The notes under the pieces were generated by a model that was not told the origin of the DNA, did no database searches, and saw only the letters and a list, made by a program, of their open reading frames with translations. From the NCBI GenBank assembly GCA_014204435.1, contig JACHLF010000001.1:1010889-1074888 (forward strand): DNA of 64,000 nt, read 5' to 3'. This DNA comes from Mycobacteroides chelonae (GTDB lineage Bacteria; Actinomycetota; Actinomycetes; Mycobacteriales; Mycobacteriaceae). A program made the position numbers and the translations under genes. Position 1 is the first letter of the stretch, and every line of letters begins with the position of its first letter. This document shows positions 54,179-63,589 of this stretch, piece by piece.

Positions 54179-54457
54179 TCACACTGCGTGGTCGCAAACG
54201 CCGCAGGTGGTAGGGTGTGTGCGTTGTCATGCTGGTCCCGCCGGGTAACGGGCGGTCTTCGGTAGTGGCTGCCGGGTTCGGCGCTTGCGCTCGTGGTGCA
54301 AGCGGTTCGTCGATTCCGGCCGCTTCGATCGAACGGCCGTGGCCGATCACCTTCCGGGTCCACTTCGCGCTGGTACGTCCGCGCGCTGACCGCCTGATGG
54401 CACACATGCCCAAATACAGCTACGTGCTGAAACAACTGAGAGGTATATCGGACACCT
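54179..54457 (+). promoter_or_regulatory. Structured pnp leader region
   Basis: 279 bp without a gene. Two hairpins can form: CGCTTGC/GCAAGCG with a 9-base loop (54282-54304) and CGGCCG/CGGCCG around the loop CTTCGATCGAA (about 54317-54339). A TAGGGT -10-like element is near 54211. In other bacteria PNPase represses its own mRNA through a 5' stem-loop cut by RNase III, so the structured leader may be an autoregulatory site. The regulatory role is inferred. Confidence 0.45.
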
Positions 54458-56725
54458 ATGTCTGTTACAGAAATTGAAGAAGGCATCTTCGAGTCCACCG
54501 CCGTTCTCGACAACGGGAAATTCGGCACCCGCACCATCCGGTTCGAGACCGGGCGTTTGGCCCAGCAGGCTGCCGGTTCCGTCGTTGCCTACCTGGACGA
54601 CGAGACAATGCTGCTGTCGGCGACCACCGCCAGCAAGACCCCCAAGGATCATTTCGACTTCTTCCCCCTGACCATCGACGTCGAGGAGCGGATGTATGCC
54701 GCGGGACGCATCCCCGGTTCGTTCTTCCGTCGCGAGGGACGTCCGTCCACTGACGCGATCCTGACCTGCCGCCTGATCGACCGGCCGCTGCGCCCGTCGT
54801 TCGTGAGCGGACTGCGCAACGAGATCCAGGTCGTGGTGACGGTGTTGAGCCTGAACCCGCAGGATCTCTACGACGTGCTGGCCATCAACGCTGCATCGGC
54901 GTCCACCCAGATCTCCGGGCTGCCATTCTCGGGCCCGGTTGGTGGCGTCCGGGTCGCGCTGATCGAGGGCCAGTGGGTCGCTTTCCCCACCGTCGAGCAG
55001 CTGGAGACGGCGGTCTTCGACATGGTGGTCGCGGGCCGCAAAGTAGGCACCGCCGGTGATTCCGATGTGGCTATCATGATGGTCGAGGCCGAGGCCACCG
55101 ACAATGTCATCGCTCTTGTGGACGGTGGCGCGGGCGCCCCGACCGAAGCCGTTGTCGCCGAAGGCATTGAGGCCGCCAAGCCATTCATCGCGGCCCTGTG
55201 CACCGCGCAGGAGGAGCTGGCCGGCAGCGCCGCCAAGCCCACCGGTGAGTTCCCTCTGTTCCCCGACTACCAGGACGACGTTTACGCTGCCGTCGCATCC
55301 GTGGCCACCGAGCCGCTGTCGCAGGCTCTGTCCATCGCGGGCAAGGCCGAGCGTGACGAGAAGACCGACGAGATCAAGGTCGACGTGCTCGGGCGCCTGC
55401 AGGAGGGCTTCGACGGCCGCGAGAAGGAAATCGGTGCGGCGTTCCGCTCGCTCACCAAGAAGCTTGTGCGCCAGCGCATCCTGAAGGATCAGTTCCGCAT
55501 CGACGGCCGCGGTGTCACCGACATTCGCGCCCTGTCGGCCGAGGTCGCCGTGATTCCGCGGGCCCACGGCAGCGCGCTGTTCGAGCGCGGCGAGACCCAG
55601 ATCATGGGCGTGACCACCCTCGATATGATCAAGATGGCCCAGCAGGTCGACTCGCTGGGACCCGAGACCACCAAGCGCTACATGCACCACTACAACTTCC
55701 CGCCGTTCTCCACCGGTGAAACCGGCCGCGTCGGCTCGCCGAAGCGTCGCGAGATCGGCCACGGAGCGCTCGCCGAGCGCGCCCTGATGCCGGTGCTGCC
55801 GAGCGTCGAGGAGTTCCCCTACGCCATCCGTCAGGTTTCGGAGGCGCTGAGCTCCAACGGCTCCACCTCGATGGGTTCGGTGTGTGCCTCGACCCTGTCG
55901 CTGCTGAACGCCGGTGTGCCGCTCAAGGCTCCCGTCGCCGGTATCGCCATGGGCCTGGTGTCCGACGACATCGAACTCGCTGACGGCACCACCGAGCGTC
56001 GCTTCGTCGCGCTCACCGACATCCTCGGCGCCGAGGATGCCTTCGGCGACATGGACTTCAAAGTCGCCGGCACCAAGGACTTCGTCACCGCTTTGCAGCT
56101 GGACACCAAGCTCGACGGCATCCCGTCGCAGGTGCTGGCCGCCGCGCTGTCGCAGGCCAAGGACGCCCGCACCACCATCCTTGAGGTGATGGCCGAGGCC
56201 ATCGACGCGCCGGACGAGATGAGCCCGTACGCGCCGCGCATCACCACCATCAAGGTGCCGGTCGACAAGATCGGTGAGGTGATCGGGCCCAAGGGCAAGA
56301 TGATCAACTCGATCACCGAGGAGACCGGCGCCAACATATCCATCGAGGATGACGGCACCGTCTTCGTGGGCGCCTCCAACGGCGAGGCGGCGCAGGCTGC
56401 GATCGACAAGATCAACGCCATCGCCAACCCGCAGCTGCCCAAGATCGGTGAGCGGTTCCTCGGAACCGTCGTCAAGACAACCGATTTTGGCGCGTTCGTG
56501 TCGCTGCTTCCCGGCCGCGACGGACTGGTGCACATCAGCAAGCTCGGCAAGGGTAAGCGGATCGCCAAGGTCGAGGACGTGGTCAAGGTCGGCGACAAGA
56601 TCCAGGTCGAGATCGCCGATATCGACAACCGCGGCAAGATCTCGCTGGTGCCCGTCGGCGATGACGAAGCTCCTGCTGCCGACGCGCCGGCGGAGGCCGT
56701 TTCGGCAGATGCCGCCGCGGAGTAG
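54458..56725 (+). CDS. pnp: Polyribonucleotide nucleotidyltransferase (PNPase / GpsI)
   Basis: 755 aa from ATG 54458. 3'-5' phosphorolytic exoribonuclease, also reported as a guanosine pentaphosphate synthetase in actinobacteria. Two RNase PH domains are present ([20 protein letters not shown] in the first; [20 protein letters not shown] and [20 protein letters not shown] in the second). A KH domain follows with the loop [11 protein letters not shown], then an S1 domain ([33 protein letters not shown]). The tail is acidic and alanine-rich. Length matches M. tuberculosis GpsI (752 aa). The last 17 bases overlap pepR. Confidence 0.96.
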   Translation: MSVTEIEEGIFESTAVLDNGKFGTRTIRFETGRLAQQAAGSVVAYLDDETMLLSATTASKTPKDHFDFFPLTIDVEERMYAAGRIPGSFFRREGRPSTDAILTCRLIDRPLRPSFVSGLRNEIQVVVTVLSLNPQDLYDVLAINAASASTQISGLPFSGPVGGVRVALIEGQWVAFPTVEQLETAVFDMVVAGRKVGTAGDSDVAIMMVEAEATDNVIALVDGGAGAPTEAVVAEGIEAAKPFIAALCTAQEELAGSAAKPTGEFPLFPDYQDDVYAAVASVATEPLSQALSIAGKAERDEKTDEIKVDVLGRLQEGFDGREKEIGAAFRSLTKKLVRQRILKDQFRIDGRGVTDIRALSAEVAVIPRAHGSALFERGETQIMGVTTLDMIKMAQQVDSLGPETTKRYMHHYNFPPFSTGETGRVGSPKRREIGHGALAERALMPVLPSVEEFPYAIRQVSEALSSNGSTSMGSVCASTLSLLNAGVPLKAPVAGIAMGLVSDDIELADGTTERRFVALTDILGAEDAFGDMDFKVAGTKDFVTALQLDTKLDGIPSQVLAAALSQAKDARTTILEVMAEAIDAPDEMSPYAPRITTIKVPVDKIGEVIGPKGKMINSITEETGANISIEDDGTVFVGASNGEAAQAAIDKINAIANPQLPKIGERFLGTVVKTTDFGAFVSLLPGRDGLVHISKLGKGKRIAKVEDVVKVGDKIQVEIADIDNRGKISLVPVGDDEAPAADAPAEAVSADAAAE

Positions 56726-58022
56726 CTTTCCGAGCGCGGTACGCCGCACCGTACTTCCCGGCGGGCTCCGAGTGGTCACCGAGGCGATGCCCTCGGTGCG
56801 CTCGGCGTCCGTGGGGGTATGGGTCGATGTCGGATCGCGTGACGAGGGGCGCAGTGTTGCCGGTGCCGCGCACTTTCTTGAGCACCTGCTGTTCAAGTCC
56901 ACGCCCACCCGGTCGGCGGCCGATATCGCACAGTCGATTGACGCTGTCGGCGGTGAGCTGAACGCCTTCACCGCCCGCGAGCAGACCTGCTACTACGCGC
57001 ACGTCCTGGATTCGGATCTGGAGTTGGCCATCGACCTGGTGGCAGACGTGGTGCTGCGCGGGCGATGCGCCAGCGACGATGTAGAGGTCGAACGCGACGT
57101 CGTGCTCGAAGAAATCGCGATGCGCGACGACGATCCCGAGGATCTGTTGGGGGAGGCGTTCCTCGGGGCCCTGTTCGGCGATCATCCGATCGGCCGCAGC
57201 GTGCTGGGCAGCTCGGAATCGATCTCAGCGATGACGCGCTCACAGCTGCATTCGTTCCATGTGCGTCGGTACCGCCCCGAACGCATGGTGTTGGCGGTGG
57301 CCGGCAACGTCGAACACGATCGCGTAGTGCGGTTGGCGCGCAAGTACTTCAAGTCGCATCTGGACCCGTCGGTGCAGACAACTGCTCCGCGCAAGGGGAG
57401 CGGCCGGGTGGCGGCCCGGCCGGGGCTGGAATTGGTGTCGCGTGACGGTGAGCAGGTGCACCTGTCGCTAGGTGTGCGTACACCGGGACGCGGCTGGCAG
57501 CACCGCTGGGCGCTGTCGGTGCTCAACAGCGCCCTCGGAGGTGGGCTCAGTTCTCGTCTGTTCCAAGAGATTCGCGAGCAGCGTGGATTGGTGTATTCGG
57601 TCTACTCGACGGTGGACACCTTCTCCGATACCGGCGCGTTGTCGGTGTACGCGGGCTGCTCGCCGGAGCGTTTCGACGAGGTGTCCAAGGTGACATCGCG
57701 GGTACTGGGATCGGTGGTCGAGGACGGGTTCACCACGGCCGAGATCGATCGGGCCAAGGGAGCGCTTTCCGGTGGACTTGTTCTGGGGCTTGAAGATTCG
57801 GCATCGCGGATGAACCGGATGGGTCGCAGTGAGCTGAACAACGGGAAGCACCGGACGATTTCGGCCACGCTGGAAAAGATTGACGCCGTCACGGCTGACG
57901 AGGTCAACGGCATCACACGTCAGCTGCTCAGCGGGCCTGCCGGGGCGGCGGTGGTCGGACCGTACCGATCGAAGCGGACGTTGCCGCGTGCACTGCGAAC
58001 GATGATCGAATCCGCGAGCTAG
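56709..58022 (+). CDS. pepR: M16-family zinc protease PepR
   Basis: 437 aa from ATG 56709. Inverted zinc motif HxxEH is seen as AHFLEH (about residues 54-59) with the third ligand glutamate in the following helix ([20 protein letters not shown]). The C-terminal half-domain has [20 protein letters not shown] and GRS-type motifs. Single-domain bacterial M16 proteases degrade short peptides. It follows pnp with a 17-bp overlap, as in M. tuberculosis Rv2782c (438 aa). Confidence 0.93.
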   Translation: MPPRSSFPSAVRRTVLPGGLRVVTEAMPSVRSASVGVWVDVGSRDEGRSVAGAAHFLEHLLFKSTPTRSAADIAQSIDAVGGELNAFTAREQTCYYAHVLDSDLELAIDLVADVVLRGRCASDDVEVERDVVLEEIAMRDDDPEDLLGEAFLGALFGDHPIGRSVLGSSESISAMTRSQLHSFHVRRYRPERMVLAVAGNVEHDRVVRLARKYFKSHLDPSVQTTAPRKGSGRVAARPGLELVSRDGEQVHLSLGVRTPGRGWQHRWALSVLNSALGGGLSSRLFQEIREQRGLVYSVYSTVDTFSDTGALSVYAGCSPERFDEVSKVTSRVLGSVVEDGFTTAEIDRAKGALSGGLVLGLEDSASRMNRMGRSELNNGKHRTISATLEKIDAVTADEVNGITRQLLSGPAGAAVVGPYRSKRTLPRALRTMIESAS

Positions 58023-58038
58023 CTGAGTCCCGGGGAGA

Positions 58039-58044
58039 TATCCT
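58039..58044 (+). promoter_or_regulatory. -10 element TATCCT for the DUF2182 gene
   Basis: TATCCT ends seven bases before ATG 58052, which favours that start over the GTG at 58049. Confidence 0.4.
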
Positions 58045-58051
58045 CTCAGTG

Positions 58052-58810
58052 ATGGTCGCCAACGCGATCCAGCGCGTCCGAGAACTGACGGCTGGCATAT
58101 ACACCAGGATCGCGACCGCGATAATTCTGTTGTCGTGGTTGGGTTTCGCGCTGCTTCCGCAGCACGGGGGTAGCCATACCGAGGTGCCGGCCGCCGAGCA
58201 TATGCAGGGCATGCATCACCCCGGCATGGCGCCGATGTCCACGCCCGTCGTGCATCAGCCGGTGCTGTGGATCGCGATCGTCTCGTGGATAGTCATGACC
58301 GTTGCGATGATGGGACCGGCCATCCTTCCTGTCATCGAGTACGTCGGTAAGCAGGGTAGGGGCGGGGCGGTGGCGGTCTACGCCGTTGTGTGGCTCGCGA
58401 TATGGAGCGTGGTCGGCGTGTTCATATCGCTCGTACAGCCGCGGCTCAGTCACCTCGACAGGTGGTGGCTTTTCGCGGGCCTTTTGCTGGCCGCGGCGTT
58501 GTGGCAGTTCTCCTCGGTGAAGCGTCTCGCATTACGGGGCTGTCACTGCCCGAGGCAGTTTCCGATGCCCGTGCTCAAGGGGGCGTTGCGATTCGGTGCA
58601 TTCAGCGGCGCAGCGTGCATCGGCTCCTGCTGGGCGATGATGTTGGCGATGGCACTGGCGCCGGCGGCACATCTGGTGTGGATGGTGCCGCTGACGGTCG
58701 CCGTGACCTATGAAAGATTCGCGCAACGCCCAGTGGTGGCAGTCCGGCTGGTCGGGGCGTTTCTTGCCGTTGCCGCGGCGGGTGCGGGCGTCTTCGCCGC
58801 GTTACAGTAG
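58052..58810 (+). CDS. DUF2182 metal-binding integral membrane protein
   Basis: 252 aa from ATG 58052. Six or so hydrophobic helices. The DUF2182 pattern is visible: AIVSWIVMTVAMMGPAILPV with the MTxAMMxP motif, and FGAFSGAACIGSCWAMMLAM with the GxxCxGCCWxL-like segment. A periplasmic loop is rich in histidine and methionine (HTEVPAAEHMQGMHHPGMAP), and a GCHCP pair sits between helices. Together these suggest binding of copper or another soft metal. No pathway is known. It follows pepR by 29 bp. Confidence 0.82.
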   Translation: MVANAIQRVRELTAGIYTRIATAIILLSWLGFALLPQHGGSHTEVPAAEHMQGMHHPGMAPMSTPVVHQPVLWIAIVSWIVMTVAMMGPAILPVIEYVGKQGRGGAVAVYAVVWLAIWSVVGVFISLVQPRLSHLDRWWLFAGLLLAAALWQFSSVKRLALRGCHCPRQFPMPVLKGALRFGAFSGAACIGSCWAMMLAMALAPAAHLVWMVPLTVAVTYERFAQRPVVAVRLVGAFLAVAAAGAGVFAALQ

Positions 58811-58818
58811 TGCCCGGC

Positions 58819-58824
58819 TATGGT
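58819..58824 (+). promoter_or_regulatory. -10 element TATGGT for the SDR gene
   Basis: TATGGT ends seven bases before ATG 58832. This geometry favours 58832 over the upstream ATG at 58820. Confidence 0.4.
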
Positions 58825-58831
58825 GCCAGGC

Positions 58832-59644
58832 ATGGATATCAGCGGCAGCGTGGCCATTGTCACGGGGGCAGGTTCGGGTATCGGCCAGGCGTTGGCATGG
58901 GGATTGGCCGATACCGGAGCCAAGGTTGTTGCCTCCGATGTCGATGCCGAGGCGGCTGCTCACACGGCCTCGCAACGGCTGGGCAAGATCGTGAGTCTTC
59001 GCGCCGACGCCAGCTCTGTCGCGGACATTGCCAGCTCGATCGCCCTGGCAGAGAATGAATTTGGCCCCGTCGATCTGTATGCCGCCAACGCCGGAATCGG
59101 CTGCGGCCTCGGGCTGGACATCGGTGAAGCAGCCTGGGACCTGGCCATCGACGTCAATCTGCGATCGCACGTCCGCGCGGCGACCATGCTGGTGCCGGGA
59201 TGGGTGGAGCGTGGTCGCGGATACTTCCTGTCGGTCGCGTCGGCGGCCGGCCTGCTGACCCAGATCGGTTCGCCCGCCTATTCGGTGACCAAGCATGCCG
59301 CCGTCGGGTTTGCCGAATGGCTGTCGATCACCTATGGGGACAAGGGGATCGGTGTGAGTTGCCTGTGCCCGATGGGCGTCAAGACGGCGCTGCTGGATGG
59401 CCTCACCCAGTCCGATGACCCGGATGTGCGGGTGGCGGGGACATCGATCACCGCCGCGGGGGAGGTGCTCGAACCCGCAGCGGTGGCAGCGTTGGCACTC
59501 GCGGCGATCCGGGAGGAGAAATTCTTGATCCTGCCGCACCCGCAGGTACTCGACATGTACCGGCAGAAGGGTACCGACTATGGCCGGTGGATCGCCGGAA
59601 TGCGTCGTTACCAGGGCATACTCGAGTGCCAGATCAAACAATAG
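58832..59644 (+). CDS. Short-chain dehydrogenase/reductase
   Basis: 270 aa from ATG 58832. Classical SDR: NAD-binding VTGAGSGIGQALAWGLAD at residues about 9-26, DVDAEAAA as the cofactor-selecting strand end, ANAG, catalytic serine in SVASAAGLL and YxxxK in YSVTKHAAV. The Asp after beta-2 favours NAD over NADP. Substrate unknown. It is followed by the monooxygenase operon on the same strand; they may act in one catabolic route, but a separate promoter and operator lie between. Confidence 0.9.
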   Translation: MDISGSVAIVTGAGSGIGQALAWGLADTGAKVVASDVDAEAAAHTASQRLGKIVSLRADASSVADIASSIALAENEFGPVDLYAANAGIGCGLGLDIGEAAWDLAIDVNLRSHVRAATMLVPGWVERGRGYFLSVASAAGLLTQIGSPAYSVTKHAAVGFAEWLSITYGDKGIGVSCLCPMGVKTALLDGLTQSDDPDVRVAGTSITAAGEVLEPAAVAALALAAIREEKFLILPHPQVLDMYRQKGTDYGRWIAGMRRYQGILECQIKQ

Positions 59645-59722
59645 ACTGTGATACAAATCACCACCTGATCTATCGCGCGACTAAACCAGCCCTTGTCGTA
59701 TCAGCCCTCTAGCCTGCTAACC

Positions 59723-59747
59723 TTGACGTAAGTTAGTCTTTCGTCAA
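59723..59747. promoter_or_regulatory. 10-bp inverted repeat upstream of the monooxygenase-diiron operon
   Basis: TTGACGTAAG (59723-59732) and CTTTCGTCAA (59738-59747) are reverse complements with one mismatch and a 5-base spacer. The size and symmetry fit a TetR-family operator. It begins 51 bases before the ATG at 59774. The regulator is not in the window. Confidence 0.6.
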
Positions 59748-59773
59748 CGACGGTGAGGACGGTAACCGCGCAC

Positions 59774-61279
59774 ATGGCAGTCAATAACCCCGTGGACGTT
59801 GTGATCATCGGGGCCGGCATGGCCGGGTTGGGTATGGCCGCGCGGCTGCGCCAGGCCCGGGTGCACAGCATGCTCATCCTCGAGCAAGCCTCCGAAATTG
59901 GCGGCTATTGGTGGCGCAGCACATTCGCATCCACCGCCGGCGACGAGTTAGCCGTCCAGCAGTCCTACTCGTTCTCGCCCAGTGCGTCATCGCGCACCGT
60001 TTGGGCAACGCGCGAGGGCGTCCTGTCCTATCACCGCGATCTCGTGGCCCGCCATGACCTCGGGTCGGTGCTGCGGCTGCGGCACCGGGTTACCGGGCTG
60101 ACCTTCGAGTCGACCAAGGCCTCGTGGCGGATAACCGTGGCGGGCAAGAAATCGGTGTTCGCACGACGGGTGATCGTCGCGGTAGGTGCTGGAACATTGC
60201 CGGTGCCACCGCATCTCGACGGAATAGAGAAATTTGAAGGTCCTGTGCTGAGCACCGCAAACTGGGACTCCGGCTTCGACTTCACCGGGCGCAATGTCGC
60301 GGTGATCGCTGCGGGCGCCAGCACCGTGCACCTGGTGCCCGAGTTGGTCAAGAAGGCCGCGCGGGTTCGGGTCTTTCAGCGTACCCCCGATTGGGTGCTG
60401 CCGCGCTGGGGTGGCGAGGCTTCGGGCGTGGTGGCACGCGTGCTGTCCCGGGCTTCGGAATCTATCGCGGGACGGATGGCCGGCCGCTCGCACGAAGCGC
60501 TGCGTCGTGGTCTGGTGTGGCGGGGAGTTGGTACCCGGATCGTCGAAGCGGTGGCCGAGAACCACCTCAATCGCAATGTGAAGGACGCCTGGCTGCGTCG
60601 CAATCTGCTGCCGGCGTACCGCGCGGGTAGCCGTCGAATCCTGTTCTCAAATGACTTCTATGCGGCGTTGCAGCAGGACAACTGCAAGTTGGTGCCATGG
60701 CCCGTCACCGGGGTGAGCGCCATCGGCGTGCGGTCAGCGGACGCCATGACGCATAAGGCCGACTGCCTGGTGTTCGCGCTTGACTCTCCCGAGGTTCTCC
60801 TGGATGCTCCATTCACCATCCGCGGCCTCGGCCAGGCCACCTTACATGAGGCGTGGGGTGCCCAACCCAAGGCATTCCACGGCGTGAATGTGCCCGGTTT
60901 TCCCAACCTGTTCTTGCTGGCAGGGCCGGGGTCGGGTTCCCACGCGTTGTCGGGACTGTCCCATATCGAGGCACAAATCGACTATGTGACAAAGTCTTTG
61001 GCGCTGGTGGATTCGTTCGCCCTCGTGTCGATGGAGGTTCGCCGCGAGGCTCTCGAACGCGAACAGGCCCGCGCCGAGCGTCGGCTCTCCCGAACCACAT
61101 GGCGCGACGGGGCTTTTCGCTGGTATCAGCCGGACGATTCCGTGGCCAACGAGTTGTTCCCCGGCACGACAAGTGAATTCCGGCGCTCCTTGGCCGATAT
61201 CGACACCGCCGACTACAAGATCCTGACTCAGCAGGAACTTGATTCCGTCTATTCGACAAAGTTAGGGGTAGCCCAATGA
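59774..61279 (+). CDS. Flavin-containing monooxygenase, Baeyer-Villiger-like, with divergent motifs
   Basis: 501 aa from ATG 59774. FAD motif VVIIGAGMAGLGMAARLRQA (about residues 9-28). The Baeyer-Villiger fingerprint FxGxxxHxxxW reads FEGPVLSTANW (about residues 154-164), with serine for histidine. The second nucleotide motif is AAGASTVHL instead of GxGxS. The early GGYWWRSTFASTAGDELAVQ region also departs from the usual GTWxxNRYPG. RTPDWVLPRW and FSNDFYAALQQDNCKLV match the family. So NADPH chemistry may differ or be reduced. It is coupled to the next, diiron-type gene by ATGA, which suggests a joint reaction. Confidence 0.85.
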   Translation: MAVNNPVDVVIIGAGMAGLGMAARLRQARVHSMLILEQASEIGGYWWRSTFASTAGDELAVQQSYSFSPSASSRTVWATREGVLSYHRDLVARHDLGSVLRLRHRVTGLTFESTKASWRITVAGKKSVFARRVIVAVGAGTLPVPPHLDGIEKFEGPVLSTANWDSGFDFTGRNVAVIAAGASTVHLVPELVKKAARVRVFQRTPDWVLPRWGGEASGVVARVLSRASESIAGRMAGRSHEALRRGLVWRGVGTRIVEAVAENHLNRNVKDAWLRRNLLPAYRAGSRRILFSNDFYAALQQDNCKLVPWPVTGVSAIGVRSADAMTHKADCLVFALDSPEVLLDAPFTIRGLGQATLHEAWGAQPKAFHGVNVPGFPNLFLLAGPGSGSHALSGLSHIEAQIDYVTKSLALVDSFALVSMEVRREALEREQARAERRLSRTTWRDGAFRWYQPDDSVANELFPGTTSEFRRSLADIDTADYKILTQQELDSVYSTKLGVAQ

Positions 61280-62301
61280 CCGCCGTGCTCCCGGACGAAT
61301 TGACCCGTGAAAACACCAGGGATACCTCGAAAAACGATGCTTTCTTCGAGAGTGTCCTCAGCAAGGTACAGGCCCGGCAATGGACGCTGGCGGATTTCGA
61401 TTGGGATAAGCCGGGTGCCGAGACAATCGCCCCCGAACAGTACGACGACCTCAAACAGTTCATGTCCGATTTGGTGTGGATCGAACACATCGGCGGCCGA
61501 ATGATGGGCACGTTGGGCATCACCGCTCCCAGTGACACCCTGCGTGAGATCTACAGTTACTTCCACGCCGAAGAGCAGCGGCACGCCAATGCCGAGATCG
61601 CATTGATGCGCCGGTGGGGCATGCTGAAAGAGGGTGAGATTCCGCCGCAGTCTGGGGATATCAAGGCCCTGCTGCAGGCATTGCATGGGTTCGACAGCCT
61701 CGGCGACCGGCGTCTCCCGTTCGTCTACATGGCCACCGCCATTCCGTTCTTCGAGGTAGGGCTCGACGGTGCGGTGCTCAAATTCCTGTCCGGTGAGATC
61801 GAAGATCCGCTGTTCCACGAGGTGTTCGCCAAAATCAACTCCGACGAATCACGGCACCTGGCAGTGGGTTTTGCGGTCATGGACATGCTGGGCACCCGCA
61901 GGTTCTCCAGGATGCTGGTGGAGGATGTGGCCCCGCTGCTCAAACCGGTAACCATTGTCCGCGCTTTCGGGATGGCCAATCCGCACGTGATCCGGTTCGC
62001 GGGATTCTTGACGCGGGTGGGTGATGCGATGCGGAACATGGGTATCGACACCATCCTGATTCAGCGCGCGTTCGACCGTTATGCGGATTCCGGCGGCAGG
62101 AAGAGCAGCAATGCGCGCCGGCTGCCGCTCTTTCGGGTGCTCAGCTATCCGATTGTCAACAGCACCTATTTCACAGACTTCGATCACCCGCTGCACAAGG
62201 TGGGGCGCGCCGTGAACAAGTTCAACGAAAAGGTGCCGTACCGCAAGAACATCAAGATGCCGACGTGGACCAACGACCTCACCACCGAGACGGCGGTATA
62301 G
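61276..62301 (+). CDS. Ferritin-like diiron (metal-dependent hydrolase/oxygenase-like) protein
   Basis: 341 aa from ATG 61276, overlapping the monooxygenase. Two ExxH motifs are seen: HAEEQRHANAE (about residues 97-107) and SDESRHLAVGF (about 189-199). With glutamates in IEHIGGRMMG and FFEVGLDGAV, they make a diiron four-helix bundle. I recognise the pattern as a PF10118-like or ferritin-like oxygenase but cannot assign a substrate. The C-terminal FDHPLHKVGRAVNKFNEK is outside the bundle. Pairing with a flavin monooxygenase is notable. Confidence 0.78.
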   Translation: MTAVLPDELTRENTRDTSKNDAFFESVLSKVQARQWTLADFDWDKPGAETIAPEQYDDLKQFMSDLVWIEHIGGRMMGTLGITAPSDTLREIYSYFHAEEQRHANAEIALMRRWGMLKEGEIPPQSGDIKALLQALHGFDSLGDRRLPFVYMATAIPFFEVGLDGAVLKFLSGEIEDPLFHEVFAKINSDESRHLAVGFAVMDMLGTRRFSRMLVEDVAPLLKPVTIVRAFGMANPHVIRFAGFLTRVGDAMRNMGIDTILIQRAFDRYADSGGRKSSNARRLPLFRVLSYPIVNSTYFTDFDHPLHKVGRAVNKFNEKVPYRKNIKMPTWTNDLTTETAV

Positions 62302-62306
62302 GCGGC

Positions 62307-62324
62307 GCCCGGCGCATGCTGGGC
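62307..62324. terminator. Hairpin between convergent diiron and ald genes
   Basis: GCCCGGC and GCTGGGC flank the loop GCAT, with one G-T wobble. No U-run follows, so this would be a tractless mycobacterial-type terminator for either gene. The remaining bases up to 62373 hold no gene. Confidence 0.35.
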
Positions 62325-62373
62325 AGGAGGACACGTATCGGCGAACTTGCCGCGTACGGACATTCGTTGATAG

Positions 62374-63489
62374 CTACGCGAGAACCTCCGCGGGGTCGGT
62401 GAAGGGCAGCTCAAGGTCCTCGGCGACATGGGCATTCAGCAGCGCACCGTGGTGGGTGGACAGGCCCTTGGCCAGCGCGGCGTCCTCGCGGCAGGCCTGG
62501 AGCCAACCCTTGTCCGCCAGCGCCAGTACGTACGGCATGGTGGCATTGGTCAGGGCGAAGGTCGAGGTTCGGGGCACAGCGCCGGGCATGTTGGCCACAC
62601 AGTAGAAGATGCTCTCGTGGACCGCATAGGTCGGATCGTCGTGGGTCGTGGGACGTGAATCGGCGAAGCAGCCGCCTTGATCGATGGCGATGTCCACCAA
62701 TACCGAACCTGGCTTCATTTGGGCAACAAGTGAATTCGATACCAGCTTGGGGGCCTTGGCGCCCGGGATGAGTATTGCTCCGATCACCAGGTCTGCTCGT
62801 TTGACGGCCCCCTCCAGTTCCATGGTGGACGAGTAGCGGGTGCGTATGGTGCCGCCAAATTCTGCGTCCAATTCGCGCAGTTTGTTGAGGTTGACGTCGA
62901 AAACCGTGACGTGAGCGCCCATTCCGGCGGCGATCCGCGCGGAGTTGTATCCGGCGACACCGCCACCGATGACGACGACGTCGGCCTGGCCGACTCCGGG
63001 AACCCCGCCCATCACCACACCGCGGCCGCCCACCGAGGTCATCAGGTGGTAGGCGCCGACCTGTGCGGACAGCCGCCCGGCCACCTCGCTCATGGGGGCC
63101 AGCAGCGGCAGCGCGCCGTCGGCGGTCTGCACGGTCTCGTAAGCGATCGAGGTGGTTTCCGATTTCAGCAGTGCCTCAGTGCACGGCAGTGAGGCGGCCA
63201 AGTGCAGGTAGGTGAAGAGGGTCTGGCCCCGGCGCATGAAGGCGTACTCGGGCGCGATCGGCTCCTTGACCTTCAGCAGCAGGTCGGCCTCGGCCCAAAT
63301 CTGCGCGGCGCCGTTGATGACCTGTGCGCCAGCGGCTTTGAAGTCCACATCGGAAATCGAGGAGCCTTCGCCCGCGCCCGATTGGATGATCACCTCGTGA
63401 CCGCGGCGGGTCAGCTCGGCCACGCCGGCAGGGGTGGTCGCCACGCGGTACTCGTTGTTTTTGATCTCGGTCGGGATGCCTACACGCAT
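62374..63489 (-). CDS. ald: L-alanine dehydrogenase
   Basis: 371 aa from ATG 63489, the standard length. Interconverts L-alanine and pyruvate plus ammonia with NAD; in mycobacteria also reductively aminates glyoxylate and is induced by hypoxia or alanine. MRVGIPTEIKNNEYRVATTP is the family start. Catalytic lysine in LLKVKEP and histidine in TYLHLAAS are present. The NAD motif is VVIGGGVAGYNSA, and the active-site aspartate is in VDIAIDQGG. AldR (Rv2779c homologue) is divergent. Confidence 0.96.
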   Translation of the reverse strand: MRVGIPTEIKNNEYRVATTPAGVAELTRRGHEVIIQSGAGEGSSISDVDFKAAGAQVINGAAQIWAEADLLLKVKEPIAPEYAFMRRGQTLFTYLHLAASLPCTEALLKSETTSIAYETVQTADGALPLLAPMSEVAGRLSAQVGAYHLMTSVGGRGVVMGGVPGVGQADVVVIGGGVAGYNSARIAAGMGAHVTVFDVNLNKLRELDAEFGGTIRTRYSSTMELEGAVKRADLVIGAILIPGAKAPKLVSNSLVAQMKPGSVLVDIAIDQGGCFADSRPTTHDDPTYAVHESIFYCVANMPGAVPRTSTFALTNATMPYVLALADKGWLQACREDAALAKGLSTHHGALLNAHVAEDLELPFTDPAEVLA

Positions 63490-63565
63490 TCTGTTTCTTC
63501 TCCTGTTCAGAACTAAGTCCCGTGTTCAAGTGTGAAGAAGCATCGATAAACACGCAATATCTATG

Positions 63566-63577
63566 TCGAAGATTCGA
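63566..63577. promoter_or_regulatory. Short inverted repeat in the ald-aldR gap
   Basis: TCGAA-GA-TTCGA at 63566-63577 is a perfect dyad. AldR, an Lrp-type regulator, binds in the homologous intergenic region of M. tuberculosis. If aldR starts at 63590 the dyad is upstream of it; if at 63563 it lies inside the gene. Binding is inferred. Confidence 0.35.
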
Positions 63578-63589
63578 TACATTACAAAA

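Noticed and set aside
54347..56971. 874-codon minus-strand frame opposite pnp
   Set aside because: No recognisable motif; pnp on the plus strand has full domain structure. Long antisense frames are expected at this GC content.
59648..59661. GTGAT-ACAA-ATCAC just after the SDR gene
   Set aside because: Five-base arms only; too short to separate from chance.
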